Below the pieces are notes generated by a model that saw nothing but the letters and a program-made list of their open reading frames with translations, did not search any database and was not told the origin of the DNA. Of a stretch of DNA of 11,718 bases, positions 1-6,436 are shown piece by piece (positions within the stretch are counted from its first letter, which is position 1; each line of letters opens with the position of its first letter). The position numbers and the translations under genes were made by a program. The DNA is from Desulfobulbaceae bacterium (GTDB lineage Bacteria; Desulfobacterota; Desulfobulbia; Desulfobulbales; SURF-16), in the NCBI GenBank assembly GCA_023230525.1, contig JALNXE010000124.1, positions 1 through 11,718 on the forward strand, read 5' to 3'.

Positions 1-16
1 GCAGCTTGTTTCCAGA

Positions 17-100
17 GAATTCAGCAGCCAGAAATCAGGAGCCAGAATAAAACGTAATAAAATCAACCATTCTGAATTCTGTCTCCTGTCTCCTGAATTC
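17..100. repeat. Imperfect inverted repeat with 32-bp arms
   Basis: The left arm (17-48) and the right arm (69-100) are imperfect reverse complements. Both, read outward to inward, begin GAATTCAG and end AGAAT, with mismatches in the middle. The right arm contains two tandem copies of GTCTCCT. A 20-bp AT-rich spacer separates the arms. Short purine-biased units of this kind are familiar as intergenic repeats in some Desulfobacterota genomes, but that is from memory and was not searched. No transposase or coding potential is associated. It could be the cruciform end of a small non-autonomous element or a bidirectional transcription stop for a gene left of the window. Confidence 0.6.
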
Positions 101-182
101 CCATGACGGAGATCAGAGCAGCAGCTGTGTCACAAAAATATCGTTATTTCGTCAAAATAGATCAAGTCAGAAAGTTTGAGAT

Positions 183-202
183 AATAACATGGCCATGTTA
201 TT
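183..202. promoter_or_regulatory. Perfect 20-bp palindrome, possible operator
   Basis: AATAACATGGCCATGTTATT is identical to its own reverse complement over all 20 bases, with no spacer. Pairing stops at the next base on each side (T opposite T). A perfect dyad of this length suits binding by a homodimeric helix-turn-helix repressor. It is less suited to a terminator, because it has no loop and no T-tract. The nearest downstream gene is the lipoprotein 246 bp away. The regulator is unknown. Confidence 0.4.
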
Positions 203-400
203 TGGTAACGGCTCCTCAACGCCCTCTGGGCGGACCTGCGGGAAGCGGTTATTAACGTCAGGGAATTGTTAGTGATAATTCTTGAAAATTCAGCGGATGC
301 GGTTAATATTGACTGTCTCGACAGGCGCATTCAGTAAAAGAAAGCCGGGAGATTCGCTGGAAGTATGATATGGTTGATTTTATAAAAAAAGTATGATGAG

Positions 401-433
401 GCAGGCCTCCCGACCGTCTGGAGGGAGAGCTGC
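401..433 (+). promoter_or_regulatory. Leader hairpin before the lipoprotein gene
   Basis: GCAG (401-404) pairs with CTGC (430-433), and CTCCC (407-411) pairs with GGGAG (423-427) around an 11-base loop. A two-base mismatch separates the two stem blocks. The stem ends only four bases before the ribosome binding site GGAGGA (438-443), so in an mRNA it could affect translation of the lipoprotein. There is no T-run after it, so it does not look like an intrinsic terminator. Confidence 0.3.
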
Positions 434-447
434 GGTTGGAGGATGAT

Positions 448-666
448 ATGAAAAAAGGAGCGGTTGCCGGTATCTATTTATTTACGCTCATGGCCCTTGT
501 TGCCTGTTCAACTCCCTATAGGATGATGCTCAAGGACGGCACGGTGGTCGAGATGGCCGATGAGCCGGAGTTTGACAAGGACACGGGATTTTATGAGTTC
601 CAGACGCTGGATGGCAAGAATGTGCGGGTCAATAAGGAACAGGTTGTCGAGATCAAGGAAATGTGA
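448..666 (+). CDS. Small YgdI/YgdR-like (DUF903) lipoprotein
   Basis: This is a 72-residue precursor. A short basic start (MKK) is followed by a hydrophobic segment and the lipobox LVAC, with the predicted lipidated cysteine at residue 20, leaving a mature protein of about 53 residues. The mature part reads as a small beta-barrel of the YgdI/YgdR (DUF903) type: 'MMLKDGTVVEM' followed by 'PEFDKDTGFYEF' and 'VNKEQVVEIKEM' matches that family's pattern of a K-D/N-G turn, a D-K-x-T-G motif and a final strand. The ATG at 448 is chosen because GGAGGA lies at 438-443, four bases upstream; an in-frame TTG at 436 would put the start ahead of that site. The family occurs in the periplasm or outer membrane, and its function is poorly known. 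The gene stands 159 bp before kinase 1 and could be co-transcribed with it. Confidence 0.85.
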   Translation: MKKGAVAGIYLFTLMALVACSTPYRMMLKDGTVVEMADEPEFDKDTGFYEFQTLDGKNVRVNKEQVVEIKEM

Positions 667-825
667 TGATTCTGTATTTATGCCCCTTGGGGTAGCAAGT
701 CCCGGCACGGCATTTCAGTACCAAGAAATCAGGGGCTCATCATCACTGTACGGCTCGAAAAGGTTGCCGGAGACAGTCAAAGGTAAGCAGGGCGCCCGGT
801 GCATCTGACAAACCATGCGGATCCC
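667..825. other. Short intergenic stretch, possible hairpin
   Basis: No gene is seen between the lipoprotein and kinase 1. GCCCCT (682-687) can pair with AGGGGC (731-736), and CTTGG (686-690) with CCAAG (721-725); the two pairings are partly exclusive. A tight CCCC-TT-GGGG dyad lies at 683-692. There is no T-tract that would make a clear terminator, and I could not fit it to a riboswitch consensus I know. Confidence 0.25.
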
Positions 826-1824
826 ATGAATGAACGACAGAAAATAATATTCATCTTCAGTTCGACAATCTTTCTGCTCCTCGCCCTGGTGGTGGGCGGA
901 AGTATCTATTTCCTCCACAAAACGGCGGTGCGGGAGCAGGGTATCCGGTTGCTGGAAATGACCATCAGCCGGGCGAATCTGATTGAAGCCCTGATCAGGG
1001 ATGTGAAAGCCCTTTCCCCGGCCGACAGCCCGCCCGAGGCTTTTGACATCAATAAGTTTCTGCTGGCCTTAAACCGGCATGCGGCAGAGATTACCGCCCA
1101 GTCGGAACGCATGACCACTTTTTTTTCCGACAGGAATGAAAAGAGGAGTAAGAGCCTGGAATTTGTCATTGCCCGCCGGTTGGGTGACAGGGTTTTTTTT
1201 ATCAATTCCAGCGGCGTGGAGATGCCGGCGGTTCCTTTGGCCTCAGTCAGCCGGAAACCTATCGGCCAGGCCATCCAGGGCAAGACCGGGGTCGAGCAGG
1301 TTATTGATCATCAGGGCGTGCCGGTGCTGGTGGCCTTCACCCATATTGAGGGGACCGGCTGGGGGCTTGCCTCGAAAATCGCCATTGATGACATGCAGAC
1401 CGCCTTCTTTAAAGCGAGTTTTTTATCCGTCGGCGTCGCCCTGGTGCTGCTGCTGGTCGGGGCAACCGTTCTGCTGACCATTGTCAATCCGCTGATCTAC
1501 AGCCTTGAATCGGCCCGGGATGAGGCGTCGGCCGCCAATCGCACCAAAAGCGAATTCCTGGCCAACATCAGTCATGAGATCAGGACGCCGATGAACGGCA
1601 TCATCGGCATGACCGATCTTGCCCTGCAGACCGAGCTGAGCGATGAACAGCGGTCCTATCTCAATACCGTGCAGGGTTCGGCCAAGAATCTGCTCGGGCT
1701 GCTCAATGATATCCTCGATTTCTCCAAGATTGAGGCAGGCCAGCTTGAAATGGAAATCCTGCCCTTTGAGCTGCGGGAAACCATTGAGACCTGTGTGCAG
1801 ACCTTTGCCGCCCAGGCCCACTAA
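826..1824 (+). CDS. N-terminal piece of kinase 1: sensor and HisKA
   Basis: This 332-residue product ends at the in-frame TAA. It holds two membrane helices flanking a periplasmic region. The distal part of that region ('VFFINSSGVEM ... GVPVLVAFTHIEGTGWGLASKI') resembles the membrane-proximal half of a Cache domain. The HisKA box around 'NISHEIRTPMNG' carries the phosphoacceptor His250 (codon 1573-1575) and ends with 'LNDILDFSKIEAGQLEME'. There is no HAMP domain between the second helix and HisKA. Without the ATPase domain the piece could dimerise and accept phosphate in trans, but it could not phosphorylate itself. It should sit in the inner membrane with its histidine in the cytoplasm. Confidence 0.6.
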   Translation: MNERQKIIFIFSSTIFLLLALVVGGSIYFLHKTAVREQGIRLLEMTISRANLIEALIRDVKALSPADSPPEAFDINKFLLALNRHAAEITAQSERMTTFFSDRNEKRSKSLEFVIARRLGDRVFFINSSGVEMPAVPLASVSRKPIGQAIQGKTGVEQVIDHQGVPVLVAFTHIEGTGWGLASKIAIDDMQTAFFKASFLSVGVALVLLLVGATVLLTIVNPLIYSLESARDEASAANRTKSEFLANISHEIRTPMNGIIGMTDLALQTELSDEQRSYLNTVQGSAKNLLGLLNDILDFSKIEAGQLEMEILPFELRETIETCVQTFAAQAH

Positions 1825-1866
1825 AAGGGGGTCGAGCTCTTTTCCTATCTGCCGGCGGACCTGCCG

Positions 1867-3555
1867 GTGGAGGTGGTTGGCGATCAGCTGCGTCTCAGCC
1901 AGATTCTTTTCAATCTGGTGAGCAATGCGGTGAAATTTACCCAGCAGGGTGAAATCGTCGTGCGGGTCGAGCAGGCCCAAGCCGATCCAACCGATGAGAA
2001 TATGCTGCTCTATTCTTTTTCCGTTTCCGATACCGGCATCGGCATCCCGGCGGATAAGCAGGAAATGATCTTTGGCATCTTCACCCAGGCGGACAGTTCG
2101 GTGGCGCGGCTGCATGGCGGCACCGGGCTGGGCCTTTCCATAGCCAGGAAGCTGGTGGAGATGATGGGCGGTACGATCCGGGTGGAAAGCGCCCCCGGCG
2201 GCGGCAGCACCTTCCGCTTCACCGCCCGTTTTCGCCGGGGCGTTGCCGCCAAGGGGCAGGCTGTATTCCCGGTTGATACGTCAAAGCTCCCGGTGCTGGT
2301 GGTGGATGACAATGAAACAAACCGGTACATTCTCAAGGAATTTTTACGGGGCTGGAACTTCCCGGTGGCTGAGGCTGCCTCGGCCGAGGAGGCCAGGCGC
2401 GAGGTGGACCGGGCAAACCGGGCCTCCCAGCCCTACCGGCTGCTGATTCTCGATTACCGCATGGCCGGGCTCAACGGCCTTGAGCTGGCGGAACAGCTTG
2501 ACGCAAGCCTGGGTGAGGCCAGGATGCCCTTCATTCTTCTTTCCTCGTCGGTGGAAAGAGGTATTTCCAAGAGGTGTCAGGAACTCGGGAAATGCTTTTT
2601 TCTGATGAAGCCATGCAGAAAGGAGGAGCTGGCCCGCTGCATCCGTTTTGCCGTGAGTGGCCGGCCGCCGGAAGGCAGCCGGGTGAAGAGCGGAGGCCAG
2701 GCGCAAATTGCCGGGGAGGTGAATATTCTGCTGGTGGAGGACCACGCCATCAACCGGGAGTTGGCCAGAATTCTGCTCGCCCAGCGAGGGTACCGGGTGA
2801 TTGAGGCTGACGATGGGGTTGCGGCGCTCGGTCTTCTGGCGGCAAACAGTATTGATCTGGTGCTGATGGATGTGCAGATGCCGGTGCTGGACGGGTTTTC
2901 CACCACAAAAATTATCCGTCTCTGTGAGGAGGGAAGGCTGGCAGACGCCCAGGTGCTTTATCCCCGGCTGGCCGAAGGGGAAAACGCCGGGCTGGCCGAG
3001 AAAATCTGCGGGGTCTATGGCAACGGTCATCTGCCGGTGGTGGCCATGACGGCCCATGCCATGCAGAAAGACCGGCAGCAGTGTCTTGAGGCGGGCATGG
3101 ACGACTACCTGACCAAGCCCTTTAATGCCCAGGCCCTGTATGCGGTGATTGACAAATTGACCGGCCCGGGCCCCGGCGGGCCGCGGGAGGTTGCGGCAAA
3201 AGAGCCGCAGGAGCTGCCGGCCCCGGCCACGGTGCTTGAGGCCGTGCAGCACAAACTGCGGCAGCAGTACAACTTAAAGCCGGAAAAGATCAGCGATATT
3301 GTCAAAATCACGGTGAAAAGTCTGCAGGATCATCTCGAGGAGGCGGAACGGGCAGAGGCCGCAGGCGACATGGCCGCGCTCAATTTCGCGGCCCATGGCA
3401 TGAAGGGCATTCTCCTTAATTTTTTCCTGGATGATCTGGCCCGCATGGCAAACGAGGTGGAAGCCGCCGCCTTGCGTAAGGAGGAGGCCCCGTTTGCGGA
3501 GATGCTGGCCGAACTGCGCAAAAATCTGGAAGTATTTTTTACCGCAAGAGGCTAA
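1867..3555 (+). CDS. C-terminal piece of kinase 1: HATPase, REC, REC, HPt
   Basis: This frame stays open to the TAA at 3553. It contains the ATPase N box ('FNLVSNAVKF'), G1 ('DTGIGIP') and G2 ('GGTGLGLSIA') motifs. REC1 has the acid pair D494/D495, phosphoacceptor D543 and K595 (numbered from ATG 826 through the stop). REC2 has D639, D682 in 'LMDVQMP' and K764. HPt has His857 in 'AAHGMKG'. Both receivers look catalytically complete. REC2 carries an insertion of roughly 30 residues before its fourth strand ('LPVVAMTAHAM'). The only early internal start is GTG 1867; it has no evident ribosome site and lies a few residues inside the ATPase domain, so independent translation is doubtful. Confidence 0.55.
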   Translation: MEVVGDQLRLSQILFNLVSNAVKFTQQGEIVVRVEQAQADPTDENMLLYSFSVSDTGIGIPADKQEMIFGIFTQADSSVARLHGGTGLGLSIARKLVEMMGGTIRVESAPGGGSTFRFTARFRRGVAAKGQAVFPVDTSKLPVLVVDDNETNRYILKEFLRGWNFPVAEAASAEEARREVDRANRASQPYRLLILDYRMAGLNGLELAEQLDASLGEARMPFILLSSSVERGISKRCQELGKCFFLMKPCRKEELARCIRFAVSGRPPEGSRVKSGGQAQIAGEVNILLVEDHAINRELARILLAQRGYRVIEADDGVAALGLLAANSIDLVLMDVQMPVLDGFSTTKIIRLCEEGRLADAQVLYPRLAEGENAGLAEKICGVYGNGHLPVVAMTAHAMQKDRQQCLEAGMDDYLTKPFNAQALYAVIDKLTGPGPGGPREVAAKEPQELPAPATVLEAVQHKLRQQYNLKPEKISDIVKITVKSLQDHLEEAERAEAAGDMAALNFAAHGMKGILLNFFLDDLARMANEVEAAALRKEEAPFAEMLAELRKNLEVFFTARG

Positions 3556-3651
3556 GCCGTTGTAAAAAAAATAACCTGGCCGGAGAAATGCGCGGAACGA
3601 CACTCTTTTCAGTACCCACTTGAGGGGTATAAGGAGCCCTTGGCTGCGCTG

Positions 3652-5010
3652 TTACCCTTTATGGCGCCGTGGCCGGGCTACGGTGGACGAGGCCGACTGC
3701 CAGCATATTTTCAGCATGACTGCCGCTGCTCCGGCCAGCAGCGCCAGACCCGCCAGGCAGCCGCTCTGGTAGATTTGCGGATTTAAGGATAAAACCTCCT
3801 GCCCCCCGCTGTCCATAATGATCTGCTGCTTGCTGCTGATCAGCCAGGCGGAACGGCTGAAAACGGCCAGCAGCGCTGTCAGCCAGGCGGACATGGCCGC
3901 TAGCCCAAGCAGGCGGCTGGACGGACCAAGCAGCACCGAGCGCAGCTGATACCGCCGCAGCTGCGAAGTTGTCTCAGTGCCGCCGTCTGCCATCTGCAGA
4001 AACAGGGATTTCTGCAGAGCTCCCTCCCGCATGACCATGGCGAGTTTTACGGCCAGGGCCACGAGCAGCAAGGGAAAGAGTTTGATGAGATCGGTCAGCC
4101 TGAGCGGCAGGGGGCCGAAAGGCGACTCAATGGCTTTCAGCCGGTCAGACAGGAAGGTAATCTGCTGTCTGGTGTCAGCAAGGGTTTGATTGAGCGCGGC
4201 AAGCTTTTCTTCCTGGCCCTGGCGTTGCCGGTTGGTCTCCTCAAGCAGGGCGAATACCTCATGCTCCAGGGGGGCAAAGGCCGCCTCGATACTGTCCCGC
4301 AGGGTGGAGGCCACATCCAGCTTGCCCCCGCTCCCCCCATAGGAATGCCAGAAGTCGGGATCAATGGCGTTGATCTGATTTTTCACCGTATCAATCGCCT
4401 GTTGGCTGACGGCATTGAGATTTTTGCTCCCATTGGCGTTAGGGCCGCTGCCCAGACCGGCCACCGGCTTGACAACCCGCTCTTCCAGTTCCGCCAGCAG
4501 CCGGGTAAACCAGTCATTGACATACCAGTTGACCGCTGCCGCAAAATCGGTGATTTCCGCCGGCAGGGTGATTGCAGTGCGGGGCAGGGGCTGCTGCATG
4601 TACTGCTGCTGCTGGGCATACTGATTGTATGGCGGCAGATCGGGGGCATTTGCCGCGGATGGGCCGGACAAAGGGATGTTGCGCAGGCTGAGCGCCTCCC
4701 GGATATCCGGCAGGGCGTTCCGCAGCTGATCCGGAAACTGGATCAGCTGCTGGCGGATCTGCTGCAGGGCGGAGGTGGCGGACTGCTTCGCCTCGTTGAT
4801 TCTTACCTCCTCCCGGGAGAGGGCCTTGACGGACTGCTCCATGGCGGGCAGGGAGCCCTGCAGGGCCTGCTCCCTGCTTTTGAGCTGGAAATAGGGCTCT
4901 ATCACATAAAGATGGGCGGCCAGGGCAAAAAAAAGACCGACCAGCAAAAGCCGGTTGATTTCCCTGATGCTGGCCCGGTAGTCATTAAGAATAGCGTCGG
5001 AATCAGCCAT
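3652..5010 (-). CDS. Unrecognised four-helix membrane protein with coiled coils
   Basis: I do not recognise this 452-residue protein. It has one predicted membrane helix near the N-terminus (about 19-38) and three near the C-terminus (about 309-325, 367-385 and 414-436). Between them lies a large hydrophilic region of about 270 residues. That region starts with a probable coiled coil (42-95, many Glu/Gln/Ala heptads) and has a Gln/Tyr-rich stretch at 128-140 ('YNQYAQQQQYMQQ'). It then has a Gly/Asn linker at 185-200 and a second coiled coil at 245-295 ending at the second helix. With four helices both ends should lie on the same side, probably the cytoplasm, placing the coiled coils in the periplasm. 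The start ATG is supported by GGAGGAGG at about 5018-5026. The gene follows the Cache gene after 146 bp and is convergent with kinase 1. The architecture suggests a structural, scaffold or sensor-partner role, but no function is claimed. Confidence 0.8.
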   Translation of the reverse strand: MADSDAILNDYRASIREINRLLLVGLFFALAAHLYVIEPYFQLKSREQALQGSLPAMEQSVKALSREEVRINEAKQSATSALQQIRQQLIQFPDQLRNALPDIREALSLRNIPLSGPSAANAPDLPPYNQYAQQQQYMQQPLPRTAITLPAEITDFAAAVNWYVNDWFTRLLAELEERVVKPVAGLGSGPNANGSKNLNAVSQQAIDTVKNQINAIDPDFWHSYGGSGGKLDVASTLRDSIEAAFAPLEHEVFALLEETNRQRQGQEEKLAALNQTLADTRQQITFLSDRLKAIESPFGPLPLRLTDLIKLFPLLLVALAVKLAMVMREGALQKSLFLQMADGGTETTSQLRRYQLRSVLLGPSSRLLGLAAMSAWLTALLAVFSRSAWLISSKQQIIMDSGGQEVLSLNPQIYQSGCLAGLALLAGAAAVMLKICWQSASSTVARPRRHKG

Positions 5011-5156
5011 GTCTCCATCCTCCTCCCTGTTCGTTACCGTGCAACAGGGCGGGCGTCAAACCCGCCCCTTTGCCTCAAAAAAAGAACCGCTTGGTTGCCT
5101 CCCCCTTTTTGCCCTGGGCCAGACGTCATCAGCTATTTTCACCGCAGAGGTGTGTC
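5011..5156. other. Spacer between two minus-strand genes with GC hairpin
   Basis: A GGGCGGG/CCCGCCC inverted repeat with a 7-base loop lies at about 5049-5069. No T-tract follows on the minus strand, so it is a poor terminator there. It could be an attenuating or mRNA-stabilising hairpin between the Cache gene and the downstream membrane-protein gene. Confidence 0.3.
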
Positions 5157-6299
5157 TCATTCCCGCGGTTTTTGCCGGGAAGCATTGCGCCGGGCCGTTG
5201 TGCCGGCCAGCAGCCAGGCAGCGGCGGCAAAGAGCGGCAAAAGAATGGCGTCAAAAAGGACCAGGTTTTTGCCCAGGGGAAAAGCAGGGCCGCCAGGTAA
5301 GGGGGCGGCCGGGACAAAGGAGATGAGCTTCCAGTAATAATCCTCGCTCTGCCCGGAATAACAACCGCATGGCCCGGCGGAATTCAGGTAGGCCCTGCTT
5401 GGCTCAAGAACACATAACTGCGGATAAAAGGTAAGATAGGTGAACAGGCCCGAGCCATCGAGGATATGGCCTTTTTCCGTGGCGGAGATGGTTTCCCAGG
5501 CGGTGGGGAACCGGGTCTGAAAGGTCTGGTTTTTCCGGTCAGGAAAGAGAAAACCCCATTCCGCCTGGGCCGTCGGTCCAAGGAGAAAGTATCCCTGCCG
5601 GTTGAGCAGAAAAATTGATCGCTGGTTTTGCCGGGCGAGTTTTTTCAGGGGCTGCAGCAGCTGGTCGCCGAGATAGGTCAGGATGATGACGCCTTTCTGC
5701 TGGCCGGCCCGGTCAAATAACGCCACGCCGAAGGTAATCACCGGGGTGGGGGGATTGGCGATTCTGCCCAGGTCACTGTTAAGCGTCATGGGGGACATGG
5801 AGAAATCCCCGGCTTTCAGCTTAAGGGTACTCTCGACATAGTCGCGGTTTCCCACATACTGCAGCTCCTCCTGCGGGGCAAACTTGGGCAGGCCGTCATT
5901 GTAGTTGACGCGGATGATTTCCATCCCCTTGCGGTCGATCAGGCAGATCCGGTCGTAAATCCGGCGGTGGCTGGAAAAGGCGAGCAGTTCTGCAGCCAGG
6001 GCGGTAAAGGAATCTTTTGTCCCCTGGTCAAGAAAGGCCAGCATCTCCTGGTGGGAGGAAAGCACCTTCAGGTCGGACACCACGGCTTTGAGGGGGGTTC
6101 GCAAGGTTTCCAGCTGGCTTTCCAGCAGGAATATTTCATTATTTATCAGCAGTTCCTCTCTGGCGCTTGACTCTTTCCGGTAAAAGATGAAGGAAAGGGC
6201 GAAGAGGACAAGGATCGCCGGCAGAAAAATAATCACAAAATTTCTGAGGCGGGTCCTGGTATCTTCCCTGTTGCTGGGCGAAAAACTCTTGTCAACCAT
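5157..6299 (-). CDS. Membrane-anchored double-Cache sensor protein without output domain
   Basis: This 380-residue protein has a membrane helix at 21-40, a long helix and Cache-type sensor domain filling about 45-340, a second helix at 345-368, and a short basic cytoplasmic tail of about a dozen residues. The diagnostic stretch is 'ICLIDRKGMEIIRVNYNDG' (118-136), then 'RDYVESTLKLKAGDFSMSP' (152-170) and 'FGVALFDRAGQQKGVIILTY' (190-209). This pattern is typical of double Cache domains found ahead of histidine kinases, diguanylate cyclases and chemoreceptors. Here no such domain follows. Cys296, Cys311 and Cys313 in the distal part could form a disulfide. ATG 6299 is chosen because the upstream TTG frame adds 26 residues unlike a membrane N-terminus; only a weak GGGA precedes it. 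It probably binds a small ligand in the periplasm and must signal through a partner, for which the divergent kinase is the obvious candidate (inference). Confidence 0.8.
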   Translation of the reverse strand: MVDKSFSPSNREDTRTRLRNFVIIFLPAILVLFALSFIFYRKESSAREELLINNEIFLLESQLETLRTPLKAVVSDLKVLSSHQEMLAFLDQGTKDSFTALAAELLAFSSHRRIYDRICLIDRKGMEIIRVNYNDGLPKFAPQEELQYVGNRDYVESTLKLKAGDFSMSPMTLNSDLGRIANPPTPVITFGVALFDRAGQQKGVIILTYLGDQLLQPLKKLARQNQRSIFLLNRQGYFLLGPTAQAEWGFLFPDRKNQTFQTRFPTAWETISATEKGHILDGSGLFTYLTFYPQLCVLEPSRAYLNSAGPCGCYSGQSEDYYWKLISFVPAAPLPGGPAFPLGKNLVLFDAILLPLFAAAAWLLAGTTARRNASRQKPRE

Positions 6300-6348
6300 A
6301 ATCGGAAATCCCGGGCCGGAGATGAAGGTGAGTAACCTCTGTAATTCT

Positions 6349-6410
6349 ATTGGTAAAACCCGCGCATGGCAAGGCAAATTCCGGGGTTGTCCTTTTATCG
6401 CTTTACCAAT
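6349..6410. promoter_or_regulatory. 9-bp inverted repeat in the divergent promoter region
   Basis: ATTGGTAAA (6349-6357) and TTTACCAAT (6402-6410) are exact reverse complements. Their centres are 53 bp apart, close to five turns of B-DNA, so the two half-sites face the same side of the helix. They lie between the starts of the Cache gene (minus) and kinase 2 (plus). The right copy overlaps a possible -35 region for kinase 2. This arrangement fits paired half-sites for a regulator that loops DNA or controls both genes. The factor is unknown. Confidence 0.4.
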
Positions 6411-6428
6411 GATAATAATTGCTATAAA
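6387..6428 (+). promoter_or_regulatory. Possible promoter of kinase 2
   Basis: TTGTCC (6387-6392) followed after 18 bp by GATAAT (6411-6416) resembles a sigma-70 promoter. TATAAA (6423-6428) is an alternative -10 box, with TTTACC (6402-6407) as a poorly spaced -35. Either would start the transcript within about 15 bases of the ATG at 6437. No Shine-Dalgarno precedes that ATG, so a leaderless or very short-leader mRNA is possible. Confidence 0.3.
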
Positions 6429-6436
6429 TTAAATTC

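Larger units (their letters stand above)
101..447. other. Gene-free region with several small dyads
   Basis: I see no convincing coding sequence in this stretch. The only open frame (minus strand, 130-330) overlaps the palindrome and hairpin, matches no protein family I recognise and has low-complexity composition. The stretch contains a perfect 20-bp palindrome (183-202), a CGCCC/GGGCG hairpin (220-232), a CTGTC/GACAG dyad (313-324) and a leader hairpin (401-433). TTGACT at 309-314 resembles a -35 box, but no good -10 box lies at the right distance. The density of dyads suggests a control region or the remnant of a mobile repeat, without proof. Confidence 0.4.
826..3555 (+). pseudogene. Hybrid histidine kinase 1 interrupted by an in-frame TAA
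   Basis: Read through the stop, this encodes about 908 residues. In order they are: membrane helix (7-29), periplasmic Cache-like sensor (about 30-195), membrane helix (199-221), HisKA with phosphoacceptor His250, HATPase, REC1, REC2 and a C-terminal HPt with His857. A TAA at 1822-1824 replaces residue 333, between the HisKA domain and the HATPase. The frame on both sides is the same, with no insertion or deletion, and homology continues at once (KGVELF). In relatives, and in kinase 2 of this window (QDKG), this position is usually Glu, Gln or Asp, so one base change from GAA or CAA would explain it. The ATG at 826 is preferred, since the upstream GTG (799) adds nine unremarkable residues; neither has a clear Shine-Dalgarno. 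A real nonsense mutation, a sequencing error or readthrough are all possible. All downstream motifs are intact, so any loss is recent. Confidence 0.75.

Noticed and set aside
1..435. CRISPR array or tRNA in the gene-free left end
   Set aside because: No regularly spaced repeats are present and no cloverleaf with the conserved T-loop sequence could be found on either strand.
667..798. Possible cyclic-di-GMP or other riboswitch before kinase 1
   Set aside because: Some bases recall structured leaders, but I could not align the conserved core of any riboswitch class. Only weak competing hairpins are visible.
1822..1824. Stop codon decoded as a special amino acid
   Set aside because: The codon is TAA. 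Selenocysteine uses TGA and pyrrolysine TAG, and the same window uses TAA as the normal stop of other genes, so recoding is unlikely.
3556..3651. Bidirectional terminator between convergent genes
   Set aside because: Only a 5-bp TACCC/GGGTA stem (3613-3629) is visible, with no T-tract in either direction, so this is too weak to call.
4186..5337. Long plus-strand open frame of 383 codons
   Set aside because: It is the complement of the membrane-protein gene and the Cache gene's end. It is rich in Gly/Arg/Gln, has no family motif and crosses the boundary between two well-supported minus-strand genes.
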